38,155 nucleotides of DNA from Protostelium mycophagum (taxonomy: Eukaryota > Evosea > Variosea > Protosteliida > Protosteliaceae), in NCBI GenBank assembly GCA_002081555.1, contig MZNV01002282.1, positions 1 to 38,155 on the forward strand. The letters run 5' to 3'. A program made the position numbers and the translations under genes. Positions 9,839-21,991 of this stretch are shown here, piece after piece. Positions within the stretch are counted from its first letter, which is position 1. The number at the start of each line of letters is the position of its first letter. Below the pieces are notes generated by a model. The model made no database searches and was not told the origin of the DNA. It was given only the letters and a program-made list of their open reading frames with translations.

Positions 9839-11603
9839 CTATTCTTGCAACAAGACGGTCTTGCTCCAGTTTTCTACTCTTTTCATGAGCCTCTTGATTT
9901 CTGGCTGGCAAACCAGTGGTAATGTGCAGAAATCGTGGGGGCATCCTGTCGACAATGATTATGCGTGTGTAGTGTACACGATGCCCACCTTCGGTCACGT
10001 CATAAATGATCCCGTATTGCTCCGTAGTTTCTCCATCTTTTCTTTCGTTCAGATATGTTCTTGGCTGTTGGGTGGGTACACCTCTATATCCCAAGCTGAT
10101 ACGACCGGATCTACACTTCTCCACGAAATTCTGGTGAGATTTCAACGTTTTTTCGGAAAGGCACGCACCTCTATCTCGGGTCTCAACCACTCTGTCCCTC
10201 CCGCAGTGATGTATGTCTACATTTATTAGTCCTTCTCCGTCTACAACGCCTCACCTTGTCCGGAAGAATTTTCGCGATATTTTCGGGCTCTTCATAAAAT
10301 GGAGATATCATACAAGATGTCACGAATTCTTCGCCGTGGCCGTGGGTCAAGGCTTTGGCTCCCCATTTCCCAAAATCTGTTGGGATGATGTCTCCATGCT
10401 TTTCGGATTCTTTGATGGAGAGACTTCCAATCAGGTCTAACCACGGGCTGTACATTGTCGACAAGGGTTTAGAGTATATATGTCGACAAGATTGTGACAA
10501 CTGACCTCAGTAAGATGGCGCCCCCGGGTTTTGGGAGATTATGCAAATGTTTAAATTCTTCGAGGTATTTTAATAAGGAAATCACCAAATTTCCTCCAGC
10601 AGAATCTCCCGCCAAAATAATCTGTTTGAATTTTAAATTTCAGAACCGTTTTTTCCATCACCTTTTCCGAGGGAATATTCAGGTGCTTGATTAGATATAG
10701 ATAAGCAGTGATGGCATCCTGTAGTTGCGCGGGAAATGAATAATTCCCGGCGAGTCTGTATTCCACAGATAGCATATCCATCATAGTCCCTTCACACGTC
10801 ATCGTTTTATTTGTTTGTAGAATGATCATTATGGAGCTAAAAAAAGAATATTTCCTGGTAAATTCACCTGAGACCAACTCTCTACCGAGTATTTCGCCGC
10901 TGCTTGCCTCCCTAGCGGTCAACACAACATAAGCTCCTCCATGGAAATACAACAAAACTCCAGCAGCACCATCCTACTAATTCAGTTCGATTTACGATGA
11001 TCATGCGAGATGACCTTCAGGATGGGTGTGTATTCGGCGTCCATGCGAGCTTTATGTCTTCCTTCAGGAGCATACCAAAAACCAGCAACGTCTTCAAAAG
11101 TTGGTGCCTGACATTATCAATGTACATATCGGCGGAAACTGTCGTACTTGTCCTTTTTTGTTTGGGTGTGCGGCAGTCCCAACACGATAAGAGACATCTG
11201 CAGCGGGGATCCAAACGAATCGACTCCTGGCACCATCTTTCGGGTGCACTTGTTGGGTCAATCTGTGGTTCGATTAAGTGGGAAATGAACAATTCCTGTT
11301 GAAACCTGCGTGGCTGGAGACCTACATCACACTGCACTTGAAAAAAGCCTTGGACTATCTTCAAGAGTCAGAAATCGAGTGTTTGTTCAGATTCACCTTG
11401 ATCATTGTCGAGCGACCCCAACTCCAGCGGGGATGTCTGTGGAAAATGCTGATAACTGCAAAGATGGGAATCTTGACAACCAAAATGATCAATCCAATAA
11501 TCAACCAAAAGATCTTCGTTCTTCCCATGGATCTGTTGGGAAAGAGGTAGGTCTCCTCTATAGAATGTGGAGGTGCTACTGGCACTGTCTTTGTGCTTGC
11601 CAT
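9839..11603 (-). CDS. Membrane-anchored alpha/beta hydrolase, HSL family
   Basis: This looks like a serine esterase or lipase of the hormone-sensitive lipase (alpha/beta hydrolase fold 3) type. The N-terminal exon (11603 down) holds one hydrophobic segment, FWLIIGLIILVVKIPIFAVI, then PRWSWGR. That layout recalls fungal steryl-acetyl hydrolases anchored in the ER. Core motifs follow in order: the oxyanion HGG in LLYFHGGAYVV, SVEYRLAG in the place of YRLAP, IILAGDSAGGNL with the nucleophile Ser, GAILLSPWLDL, and a terminal CPHDFCTLP with the likely catalytic His. The nucleophile exon is reached by a 40-nt intron whose donor lies within EKV, joining PSEK to IILAG. Exons between about 11360 and 11120 and between 10245 and 10050 are not resolved; frames there are broken up and the region with the catalytic Asp could not be placed. 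Either extra introns or partial decay could explain that. The gene stands in a repeat-rich, gene-poor stretch. Confidence 0.75.
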
Positions 11604-12889
11604 TCCGTGTTGTTGATGTTATGTTTGGAGCGACAACTAATTTACGACCGTAAAAGCTCATAATGCTGGCGATTTCGCGTGAATTTGAGCACCGCACATC
11701 TGATCACTTCATTGAGGGACTGACAACAGGATCCAATGACATAGGCGGTGTGTGAGCTGCCTTTGTCCCTCACACCCGATGACTAAAAAGGTGAGCAATT
11801 ACACCGTTGTAATACGTCGAATTTTCCGAAACTTTTCAGGAGATGAAAGCTCCAGAAGCACTCATCAAGACGAAGACAAAAACCTCCGACCGCCCAACCA
11901 GTCATCAAAACTAAAGAGGATAAAACTGGCTCAAATGTGTTGGAAAGGCCAAACTTCCGTCTTCTTTCAATTATTTTGATGAAAAGACGATGATCAAGCA
12001 GTCTAAAGTTTGAAATGTTTATTTGAGTTTTTGCTCAACATTGGTGCTGTGGGACGTAGACCTCACCAAAACTTCCACCATTTCTCCTGCTTACTGTTCG
12101 CCTTGAGATCTGAAGAGACTCTTAATGATGACGGTGGCCGGAAGCATGTGATCGTGTGCATCGAATGTGGCTGGTGAAACAACGAGGTGAAGACCCGCAC
12201 ATCACCATAAGAATGGAACTCTGCTTGCTGATCGAGATCAGTTGGGATGATGGGTAAGAGGGAGATGTGTCACCTGCGGGGCCTCCTTCTCACAGAACAC
12301 AAACGCTTTGATCCGTTTTGTGGTCTGTCTGTCTTCGTTTTCTTCGTGTTTGAGCAGGAGTACCATCTCTACAACTCGTCAAAATGCACCCCAAGCCCAA
12401 AAATTGCCCTTGGCACAAGAATCGAGATGTCTCATCGTGATGTCTTATCAGAACGGACTGACCTAGTGTGCCCCTCTCCTTCCATTTTTTTGATGGGATG
12501 TCTCCTAGTGGCGCGTTGTAGTTTCGTCCGTCTGAGGCGAATAAGGTGGAGGAAGTCCACATAATCCCCAGAGAAATATGGAACATGCCTAAAAGCTTCA
12601 GAAAAATCACGGTTATTACCGTGATTTATACGGTACAAAATGACTTCTTAAAGTTTAAATTTAGATGAGAGCTTGCAAATAATGAGAAGACACTTACTGT
12701 CTTTAATATATTTAAACTTGAAATAATACAGTCCTTCTGCCTCAAAATGATAATCCAACCCCACGCTATTAGATTTCAAATTACTTTGTATTGATCAATA
12801 ATGGTTGCACCTTCTGTCTGCCTGGCTATATCCCGACTCTAAATAACACCTTCTGAAATCATGATCAAATGATAGATCGTGATGTGGAT
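11604..12889. other. Gene-poor stretch with coding remnants
   Basis: No complete gene is convincing here. On plus, ATG 11779 plus an exon from 11840 to a stop at 11914 would give a 27-residue, lysine-rich peptide ending TSDRPTSHQN. On minus, a frame ending at 12091 reads SPATFDAHDHMLPATVIIKS and then LFRSQGEQ, which looks protein-like. Frames at 12290-12640 minus are also open but share no common reading frame with it. I read the area as decayed gene pieces; function is unknown. Confidence 0.4.
12604..12627. promoter_or_regulatory. AAATCACGGT hairpin / CACGGT box
   Basis: AAATCACGGT-TATT-ACCGTGATTT is a perfect 10-bp inverted repeat with a 4-nt loop, followed by ACGGTAC. The same CACGGTAA core recurs upstream of the ABCG gene and between the two ABCA genes. 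It could be a binding site or a repeat relic. Confidence 0.5.
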
Positions 12890-13231
12890 TCAACGACCAC
12901 ATAGGTGACCACCCTTCAACTCTTTAATAAGAATGTGAAATGGTATGTGCTCACATCGTAATCGGACTCGATCTTTCCATGTGAAATCCTCCTCTGTGGG
13001 CAAAGTGACATCATTCAGAAATTGCTTCTCTTTCAACACATCCAATACTTCCATCTCTTCCTCTTCTAACCAGTGCGCCCACACTCTCTTCCAAAATGGT
13101 TCTATATCGACCACATCATGCACTCTGCGACAAGTACATAAGAATTCCACAAGATAAGTCGGTCTTAATTCGACTGCTATACTCCTGAGAAGATCATCAG
13201 GCAGTTCCAAGAGAAGGCTCATTTCCTTCAC
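12890..13231 (-). CDS. Short F-box protein
   Basis: A single-exon frame of 113 residues. Residues 5-50 form an F-box: LLLELPDDLLRSIAVEL, then a conserved-type FLCTCRRVHDVV and a tryptophan in FWKRVWAHWL. F-box proteins normally bind SKP1 and bring substrates to an SCF ubiquitin ligase. After the F-box there is a charged helix (EEEEMEVLDVLKEKQFLND) and then KDRVRLRCEH, with no LRR, WD40 or Kelch substrate domain. It may be a minimal adaptor, or have an unseen 3' exon. The start could be Met1 or Met4. Between it and the ataxin-2 stop, 123 bp upstream, lies an ACTACAACGAG motif that recurs in this window. Confidence 0.8.
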   Translation of the reverse strand: MKEMSLLLELPDDLLRSIAVELRPTYLVEFLCTCRRVHDVVDIEPFWKRVWAHWLEEEEMEVLDVLKEKQFLNDVTLPTEEDFTWKDRVRLRCEHIPFHILIKELKGGHLCGR

Positions 13232-13354
13232 GAAAACTCCAAATTTCGGTTGACTGACACAAACTACAACGAGGAATTCCAGAAATTAGAAAAATCCATT
13301 TTTAAAAGGTTTAAATAAAGTCGAATCTTTTTGGCCCAAAAATTTATCTAATTT

Positions 13355-16300
13355 CTAATTTCCGGGTTTGCGCTGGTGGGCCATGTGTGGAGAACCCTCT
13401 TCTCCTTCGTTCTCGTTATGTATGTACTGAGGCCCAGGGTAATGTCCCCCGTAGTAAGGGTAATTTGGCGGGACATAGCCTCCTGGTGGCATCTTCTGGC
13501 CCGGTGGATAATTTCCTATCCAAATTATTCCAAAAAAAAATCTGATTAGAAATAAAAAGAAAATAATTACCTGGGTTCTGTGGCTGTGGCATGTTGTAAG
13601 GGTATTGGTAATTAGGGTGACCGGGTTGTTGATATCCTTCGTAAGGATGTACGGGGGGATATCCTGGGTAATACGGAGGGTTCGGGGGCATAACGGGGGC
13701 AAAGCGGGGTCTGTTACCTGACGTCAAATGAGTGAAATGTCAGAGACGTCAGAGTGACGCGTACCATAAGGGTCGTTGTAGCCGCCGGGGTAGAAGGCTC
13801 CAGCATCGGGAATTTGTGTGGGGAGGGTAGTGGTCGCTGGAGTTTTCAGTGAAATTTCAGGAAATTTCGCTGGGATCACCTGCAGAGGAAGGGGAGAAGG
13901 AGGGAGCGCTGGCGGACATCGGCTTGAAAGGCTTGGCCTTGGGGTTTAATTTTGAAGTAGTTGTGGCATCCTTCTTCTCTGTGAAAATTTAACTTGTATT
14001 TTCTGGGTCTGATTTTACCTTCTGCTGGTTTCTCGGCAGGCTTTTCGGCGGGTTTCTCGGCGGGCTTTTCGGCGGGCTTTTCAGCCGGTTTTTCAGCGGG
14101 CTTGTCAGCAGGTTTGTCTGTTGGTTTTTTGGGTGCAGGTTTGACCTCAGCGGGCTTCTCTGTTGTTTTTTCTGGCACCTTTTCGGCGGGCTTCTCTTGT
14201 GTTTTTTCTGTGTGCTTTTCGGGCTGTTTGGGTTTCTCTGCAGCAGGTTTTGGCTCTCTCTTTGGCTCTGGCTTCTTTGTTTCTTCTGACCCCTTTGACT
14301 GCGAAATTTCAATTTTAATTTTTGAAATAATAAAAAGAAAGGATATATCCTGACCTTTCTGATATTACTCTTGTTGTTATTGTTGTCCTTCTTTGTGTTA
14401 TTGTTGGGCTTCTCTGCTGGTTTTTCTGTCTTCTTGTGTTCTTCTTCCTTCTTCTCCGCTGGTTTGACCTCTTTTTTGGCGGGAACAGCAGCAACGGGTT
14501 CAGGAGCGGGGGCTGAGGCGGGAGGTGGTGCATTCTTCAAGAATGAGAGAGATCCTTTGATTTTAGACTCACCTTGTCGACACTCTTGCTGAGGTCGACG
14601 CTCCTGCTCAGTTCCATGCTCTTTGTTAGATTCGTCGAAAAGTCCTTCAACTGCTCGATTGTCTTCTCTTTCTCATCAGCAGTTCGCTGTGTTCTCGCGT
14701 TGAGCGAAAAGTTGATGAAATCGGCCATGAGCTCGTTGGTAACTACGGGCATTGCCGGTTCTAAAGACAGAGCGTTAAGAGTGGCAGGGTTGGACACCAG
14801 GGGGGAGAGTAGGGGAGACCTATTTTTCGTGAGAAAAATCAGATCTACAATGAGGCTGTTACCTGTGTGAAAAGTTCAGCTCGTTGGGCATGGGTGCGGA
14901 GTTCTTGAATTTCTCCATGGTAAGAGAAGCTCTGAGGCGGAGCCTCTCATTCATCAATCCTTCTGGGCCAACTTGGCTGTGCGGTGACCTTTTACACATT
15001 ATGATGTGTACAAAAATATTTGTAATTGAAATGTAAATTCGATCTGAACATTTAAAAAGGAGATATCTCACCTGGGAGAAAGACGAGCTTCGGGGTTGTT
15101 GAGGTCTGCAGAAGCTCGCAGAGGCAGAGAAGAAGGAGGTGCGTGTCCACTCGCGTTGGCTTCTTGTGAGTCGAACCTCTTCAATTTGGCGCCCGCTGGA
15201 CCTTTATTTTTTTCAATAAAACAAGATCAAATTTCATCAAATTTCTCACCTGCGTTTTGAGCGGGACTTTGTTGCTCAGTGGCTGTTTCCTTCTCTGAAA
15301 AATTCTAAGAATCACGGACAAAATATAAACTCACCAAGCGGCCTGCGTTGTGGTGGCACATATCTGCTTCCACCTCTTGATGCGCCATTCTACCTCCATC
15401 ACCACAATCATCTCATCAAATAAGCTCACCTGTCCTTCCAATGTGATGTTGGATTGGTCTCTCATCACGGTGGAATATCTATCTTCTTCGTCTATCTCCT
15501 CTTGATTTCCTTGCTGGCCTCTCTCTTCGGCAATGTGCGGGTTGCTGGTGATGCCTCGCTCGATCTCATCTGCGATACGTGCGGCCTCGGCCGCTCTAGA
15601 CTTATAGTGGGAAGACTTCTTGTCGATGGGGATGGTGTATTGGTTCTCGTCCCAAGTGGATTCCACGCCGAATAGATTCTTGTTGGTGGCGAACTGGTCC
15701 CAGCCTCGCTTGTCTCCACGACCAGGTGCGCTGCAAGGCTCAGAATGATTTAATATTTTGGTGTTTTTTTGGTGTTGAAATGATTTTGCACAGAGTGAGA
15801 TTTGATTATTATTCGTCATTGTGCAACAATAAAAAGCTAGCGAAAGACGTCACAGAAACTCTGACTCACTCAAAGCTGAAGGACTCAAGGCCACCATCAT
15901 CAGCTCCGCTGGACGGGTTCCAAGGCTGCAATTCTCTCTCTCTTAAATTGGTACCGAAGCCACTGATGTCTGTATCGGTACCAAATTCTTCAAACGTTAG
16001 TAGATTCACAAATTGGGACGAGGAATTCACCTTTCTCTGATTTCACTCTTGTATCGAGGGAAACATCTTTAGCTACCAATTGGACGAAATCGTTGGGGAA
16101 GATCACGAAATTTTCAACCTGGCGAGTGGGTTGTTTTCCCTCCTTTTCCTTTTTTCTGGCCATCTTGAGAGCAATTCCCAGACCTTTTTCTGTCGTGGCG
16201 GTATGTAAGATTCCTTCATAAATGTCTCCATTTTTTGTGTGAACCTCCACCAATTTCCCCTGATCAGATGAGAAAATATAATGCCTTATATCCTTCGTTG

Positions 16301-16446
16301 ATTCTCGGCTTGATCAGGAGAAAAAATGAACGTGTCAAAATGGACGTGGTGATTTTGAGACTCACGACTAAGTTCATAGTGACCCACAGTGTACGGTGGT
16401 ACAACTGCTGGCTGGTATTTCTATCGAGCTCGGTGACGACGACCAT
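13355..16446 (-). CDS. ATXN2: Ataxin-2 homologue (Sm, LsmAD, PAM2, KPAE repeats)
   Basis: Ataxin-2/Pbp1 proteins regulate mRNA stability and translation and form stress granules with poly(A)-binding protein. The N-terminal Sm-like domain spans exons 16446-16366 and 16259-16031 (NLVGKLVEVHTKNGDIYEG). A linker exon reads GTDTDISGFG. The LsmAD domain at 15730-15430 has GWDQFATNKNLFGVESTWDE and EAARIADEIERG ending in NPHIAEERG. A short RYVPPQRR box follows. A lysine/glutamate-rich region at about 14060-14530 contains tandem KPAE units. The exon near 13900-13980 encodes SKLNPKAKPFKP, an excellent PAM2 motif for binding the MLLE domain of PABP. The C-terminus is rich in P, Y and G, including repeated PNPPYYPGYPP-type units. 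Introns were placed through all of these with matching phases. No polyglutamine tract is present, unlike the human protein. The start at 16446 is the first in-frame Met before the Sm domain. Confidence 0.93.
14050..14120 (-). repeat. KPAE/KPAD tandem coding repeat in ataxin-2
   Basis: 12-nt units encode consecutive K-P-A-E (some K-P-A-D) tetrapeptides, about eight in a row. Third-base differences show the array is not brand new. Opposite-strand open frames here are shadows of this repeat. Confidence 0.85.
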
Positions 16447-16651
16447 TTTTGACGATGGTGATCTTCCAACTTTTGGCCTTTCCGTTTTACGTAAGTTTGA
16501 ATTGCCTACAATGGCGCACTTCCTGTGACGTGCACTCCAGCCTTTGGGGCTTTTGGGAGAAGCAAGGATTCAGAAGGTCATTGATATTTCAAGAGGCACG
16601 AACGATGTGGTGCTGAGATAAACTTCATAGAAATGGAAACATTCAATCTTT

Positions 16652-19600
16652 TTATCGTGATTGCTTTCTGAAAACCCAGACAAAGATGGCACAAGCAATA
16701 ACATTAAATGCCCAATATCCCCAAAGAATTCCAAAATTCCTCCATCTGGTGTCATAGGACCATCCCAAGGATTGTGTGTACTCTCTTCCGAAAGAATAAG
16801 GGCAATAACCGCAAGTCGTTGTAGATGACGGGTCAACCACATATCCCGTTGCAATGGACAGAAACTCGGCGGAGTATTCTCCGCAAGTGGTTCCGCTCGG
16901 CACGTTGTAGAAGAAGAGATCCCTCTGGTTGCAGACCACCCTGACAGGTTCCAACACTGCCGTGAGAATCCCCTCCATGAAGTACCGGAAAGGGTCGAGA
17001 TGGTACATCCACGCTCTCCAAAAGTGCGGCATGGACTCCGGCGGCACCAACACTCCACAGAAAAGGAAGAGAATGGTGATCGGTACCGGGAAGAGGAGCA
17101 TGGCGATGCCTTCATTTGGACTGACTGACGCCAAGAGTTGGCCGAAGGAGACCACCATGAATGTGAAGACGACGAAGATGATCCAGAAATAGAATCCATT
17201 GCCGGCATCTGAATCCAATCCAGCGGCCCAGTAGGCCACGAGGACACATAGAGAGGAGGCGAGGAGGAGGTAAGGAAGCTCCACGAGTGTCATGGAGATA
17301 CTAAACGGAATGCAGCCGTAGAATTTTGATGAATAATCCCTCTTGAAAAGCAGCCTCATGATCATGAAGATGGGAAGGGAGAGGATGATCAACATGATTC
17401 CGAGAAGAATGATGAGGAAGATGGCCAGAAGACGTTGTTGTAGATCTGAGGACGAGTTCCCGATGTCCCAGAAGGAGAATCCGATGATCAAACCCACCGC
17501 AAGAGATTGTCCGATACGTCCAGTGCTAGTCGCGGTCAGAGACTAATGGAAAACGACTGTCTCACTTATAATCGGGTAAACGCCAGAAGACGATATTCAA
17601 CCGGATGTACACGAGGTAGATCTGATACCACCACGGTGTGGCGAATTCTAAATCTTTCCCGTCTTGCTTCTTCTCTTGCGAGGACAATCTCTCCAGCTCC
17701 TCTTCAACCTGTCAAATGTCATTCTGACATCTGACGTGTCAGACATGTGTCGTACCTCCTTTTTTTCTTGAGATTCATTCCATATCTGTGGCCAATCGTG
17801 TGTAACTTTTCCGCTGGTTCCAGCTCCAATTGCCTCCAAGATGTACTCTGCAGGATTCTCTTCGTCTAAGCATTGTCTCACACCATGCTTCTGAAAATAG
17901 CCGGTGAGGGTCGATGACTTCTCGCCAATCTCGCCAAAATACACCGTCTTGCCCCCTCTTGCCAAGAGCAAAAGCCTATCAAAGTATTCGAATAAAACAG
18001 ATGAAGGCTGATGGATCGTGCAAACTAATGGCATGCCCGCGTCCGCCAGTTTTCTGTCGAGTTTAGTTTCATTCTTTTGAAATAGGATACCTGCAGAACT
18101 TGATGATGTTGTATGATGACTGAGCGTCTAAACCGGAGGTCGGTTCGTCTAAAAATAAGATCTGTGGGCGTGCTACGAGCTCCATGCCGATTGTCAATCT
18201 CTTTCTCTCCTCTAAAGAGATTCCAACTCCGAACTCCGGTGACCCGATCAATGCTTCGCTCAGATCTTTCATCTCCATCATCTCCAAGACCTGAATATTT
18301 TCAGAAAAGAATCTTCTGAAATCTTCACCTTGGTGACGTAGTCTTCCTTATCTCGAGTGCTGATGTGGAAATCTTGTCTTAACTTGGCGGAAAATAACAA
18401 TGCCTCCCTGACCGTCACGAAACCGTTGTGCACGTCCATTTGTTCAACATAACCAGTGATCCGCTCGAAATCTTTCCTCAGAGTTGCACCGTCCAAAAGC
18501 ATCTGTACATCGTCACATCATCAGGTTGTAAAAATATAATGATATAATGTACTCACCGTGCCCTCCACTGTTCCTTGTGTCTTTCTCAATGCCAACACAT
18601 CTAACAAGGTGGTCTTTCCGGCACCTAAGACGATAAGACTCGAGATTTCATCTGATTTCAGCGAAAATTCACCAGAAGATCCCATAAGGGCTGTCATCTG
18701 CCCAGGCTTGATCCACCCGCTGACGTTGTCCAACAGCTGCCTCTTTCCGCCTTTGACTGGCACCGTGTAGTTGATGTCCTTCCACATAAAGTTGGTTCCC
18801 TTCATCGTGATGACTCTTTCTACGGTCTCAGCAGAGTCTGCGGAAAGTTGAAGTTCTCTGGACGTGTCATTCTCGAGAGGAGCAATGCCCCCTTTGTACA
18901 CTTTTCGGGTGAAGCCACCTGTACAGTCAGAGTTGTAGTGGGGCGATGACGTCACTCACCCGCTCCCCAATTGAAATATTCCACGGCGAGACAGTTGACG
19001 GCAACAAAAATAATCCAAAAGAAGAACACCGCCATCACATTGATGGACATCTGACTGGTGTTGAAATCTAGTGCTGTCTCTACGTATTGAAACCCGGTAG
19101 TAAACGTTTCCCCGGGAACTGACCCCGGAACACCACAAACTCTGTACAGAGGGTCTGTATAGCTTGGTCCGTAAGGATAATGACCTTTCTCCAGACAATC
19201 AAAATTCAGTCCTCCCATCTCGTTCAATAAGAGCGCCTGAAAACATCAACATTGATTACGTGTGATGACGTCATATGTCACCTTGAAAGTGTAAGCGACG
19301 GGGTCGATCCAATGTATCCATATGAGCCACGGTTTCATCTTGTAGTAAGGAATGAAATAACCACAATATGTGATAAGCAATACAAAAGTGATTCCCATCA
19401 ACTACAACGAGTCAGAAGACTGTTTCTATTGTTAGGACATCAGTACCTGCTGAGAGGCAGATATAGAGGGGGAGATGTTTCCAAGAAGTCTGAAGAAGGC
19501 GGTCAAGCACATCGCAGACATAAATAGTGTGAACAGAAAGATGAAGAATTTTCCCGCGTCCGGTTGCAATCCAAACATCCAATACGTGATCACAGAGAAC

Positions 19601-21700
19601 AATGTTGCCTGAGGAATCAGAATCGGTATGTCTAGGATGACCTGTCGAGATATGAGAAGATCTAATCTCATCTACAACGGGTCACCTGAGCGATATGAAA
19701 AGCAGCCGGGTGGTACATCGCGTAAGATTTCTGTTTTTGAAGTACACTTCTTCCAAAAAAACAAGCTGGCATTTCCGCTTGAGACATGAACGCGTTCTCG
19801 ATCAAAACTGAAAATAAGGCTCCACCACGAGTGTACGCACCTGTCATAATGTCACTTTTGACACTCGTGTCAATGCTCACCTGTCACGTCACGTGACAGA
19901 AAGAGAAACACTGAGCCGTACAAGAGTGCCTGAATGATGACTGACACGTAACGCACGATCAAATCGAATGGATTTCCGATGATGATTTGTGCCTGCCTCT
20001 TCACCAGCCCCATGGCTTGGGTGAATATCCCAACATCATAGACCGAATTTTTTCTCGCCCCTTTAGCCTTCATCTCTCTTACTTCTTTTACAAACTCTTT
20101 GTGAGGTTGGTCCTGTTCTACCTGTTCCTCCAACTGCCTCATTTCCTGAATGATATGAGACCTCATATGTGTAGACGATTCTACCTCCAGGGAAGCTTTG
20201 CAATGGGTTGAGGCTTTCCACGCAGCAGAAAGAGCTATTGCGTCCAGAGGAGCTTTGTTCTCAAATCCAGGTCTGATCTTCCTCTCTTGCGGGTTCGTTA
20301 CTCCAGTCAAAAAATCTGGAGTCGACTTTCGTGGTTCGCAATCAAAACCTGTCATTATTGAGTGACATATGTCATTTTGACAGACACGTCACCTAATGCC
20401 AGGAAATAGTCCTTGGCTTGACTGATAGGACCGAAAAATATGACCCTTCCTTTGTCAAGTACGAGGACTCTATTGAATTGATTGTAGATAGACTCTGACG
20501 CTTGATAGAATGATGCGATGGTCGTCTTGTGCAACACGTCACTGATGATACCTTGCGTCATCAGTCAATGAGGCTCATCTACAACGAGACTCACGTAGTG
20601 ATTTGGCGTAATCTAAAGCGGAGGCGGCGTCAAGACCCCTTCGGTAGTTTAGCAATAATCCTCACGACACCACTCTACCTTGTACTACAATCCCAACAGT
20701 TGATTGGATTCTTCGACACCATTGCTTCTGTGATTGTCATCCTCTTTCTCTCTCCTCCAGAAAGACCGCGAATCCACTCGTTCCCAACCACCTGAAGATT
20801 CTCAGAGAAAGTTCTCGGAAATTTCTGGGATTCCCACCGTGTCATACTGTTTGGTCAGCCCGAACATGGATGTGAGGCCGTCAGAAACTTTTTTTCGGAA
20901 GTCCTTCTTAGTGCTATCGATGTGTGCTGGAGTCTTCATTCTCAGCGCGAAATCCAGGGTCTGACGCACTGTCAGGGTGGGAAAATGGCTGTCCTCTTCG
21001 GGTGCATAAAGCGCTTCTCCAAGATACTTCTTGAACTTCTTCGCGGGTAAACCTGTGGACATCAACGCGAGCTTCCAGATCCTAACGAACCTCCATATGT
21101 GACGTCACCGTTGACAGAGACAAAGTTGGCACGTTCGTTTGCCAGAACTCTCAAAAAGGAAGAACATCCGGCACCTGGCCTTCCCAAGACCAACAACATC
21201 TCTCCTTCCTTGCAAAAAGCGTTCACATCTTCCAAGATGTTGAACGTTGTCTTTCCTCTTGATGAGAACCTGTTGTTTATAAGAGATTGTGGCGAGGAGG
21301 TATGAACCGCACCAATTTGGAGGCCATAAGAGCTTAGCGATATCCGTGATGGGAGAGAGATTGTCCGGAATCTTTGTGCCGGCGGATCCCTTTCAGCTTT
21401 CAGATTTGACCGTCTACAACGATGTAGATTTACCTCCCCAACTACGGTCAGGTTCTTGGCAACTACGCTCATCTTTTTGATCTTCCCTCCTTCTTTTAAT
21501 CTGTTCCTGATCGAGTCCTCGAAGAAAGTTCTGATGTCAAATGCCTCTGGCGTGATGTTCGCCTCTACATCAGGATCTTTCCGCATCTCCATAGCCTCCT
21601 CTGTCATCTCCACCTCTAAACGTTCAAAGTCCTTGATGGACTGCTCCACATCCACATCCTGACCTTTTGTTACCTCTTCTGTGACATCTTTGTCTCTCAT
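16652..21700 (-). CDS. Full-size PDR-type ABCG transporter
   Basis: A plasma-membrane pump layout, NBD1-TMD1-NBD2-TMD2, as in fungal, plant and dictyostelid pleiotropic drug resistance transporters. NBD1 Walker A is [10 protein letters not shown], with Cys replacing the Lys. Its signature LSGGERKR is intact and Walker B is CWDCSTRGLDA. TMD1 covers about 20000-18960. NBD2 has a canonical GSSGAGKTT, signature [11 protein letters not shown], Walker [14 protein letters not shown] and H-loop IHQPSS. TMD2 runs to the stop, with a long exon 17497-16652. Asymmetric nucleotide sites with a Lys-less first Walker A are typical of the fungal PDR class, so this is not evidence of decay. At least a dozen short introns were seen, one of 48 nt (18672-18625) inside the NBD2 P-loop. 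The start at 21700 gives an acidic leader. An upstream exon near 21966 (MSIPPSMFDDEDVN) is a possible alternative start. Substrate unknown; xenobiotics or lipids would fit. Confidence 0.93.
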
Positions 21701-21880
21701 CGTGTCACTTTTAAAATATGAGATTCAATTTTGTTGAATTTGCTTCCGAAAGTCTCCGATATTACCTCGCAACAATAGACGAGAAAAGTGCGGTAACAAC
21801 CGCAAACTTGAATGTCTCCGAAAGTCACCGAGAAGTGCCGGCAGAAAAGAGAAGTTCCGAATCCTTGTCTGGGGTGTACC

Positions 21881-21922
21881 TTACCGTGATTTACGGTAAA
21901 TCCACGAGTGATTATTACCGTG
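21881..21922. promoter_or_regulatory. TTACCGT/ACGGTAA boxes upstream of the ABCG gene
   Basis: TTACCGT-GATTT-ACGGTAA at 21881-21899 is a perfect 7-bp inverted repeat with a 5-bp spacer. Another TTACCGTG follows at 21915-21922. It lies in the 291-bp gap between the ABCG start and the RasGEF stop, about 180 bp upstream of the ABCG start. A dimeric activator site is plausible. Confidence 0.5.
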
Positions 21923-21991
21923 GGATTAACATCCTCATCATCAAACATGGAAGGTGGGATGGACAATAATGCACAAACATCAACATTACAT

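Noticed and set aside
13994-14353. Plus-strand open frame with GFSAG repeats
   Set aside because: It is the reverse complement of the KPAE-coding exons of ataxin-2. The repeat explains the openness.
14760-14830. TLNALSLEP in ataxin-2 as the PAM2 motif
   Set aside because: It lacks the key Phe and Pro spacing. A much better PAM2 (SKLNPKAKPFKP) is found near 13950.
21100-21200. ABCG NBD1 Walker A with Cys instead of Lys as a sign of a pseudogene
   Set aside because: This substitution is usual in the first NBD of PDR-type transporters, and all other motifs and the reading frame are intact.
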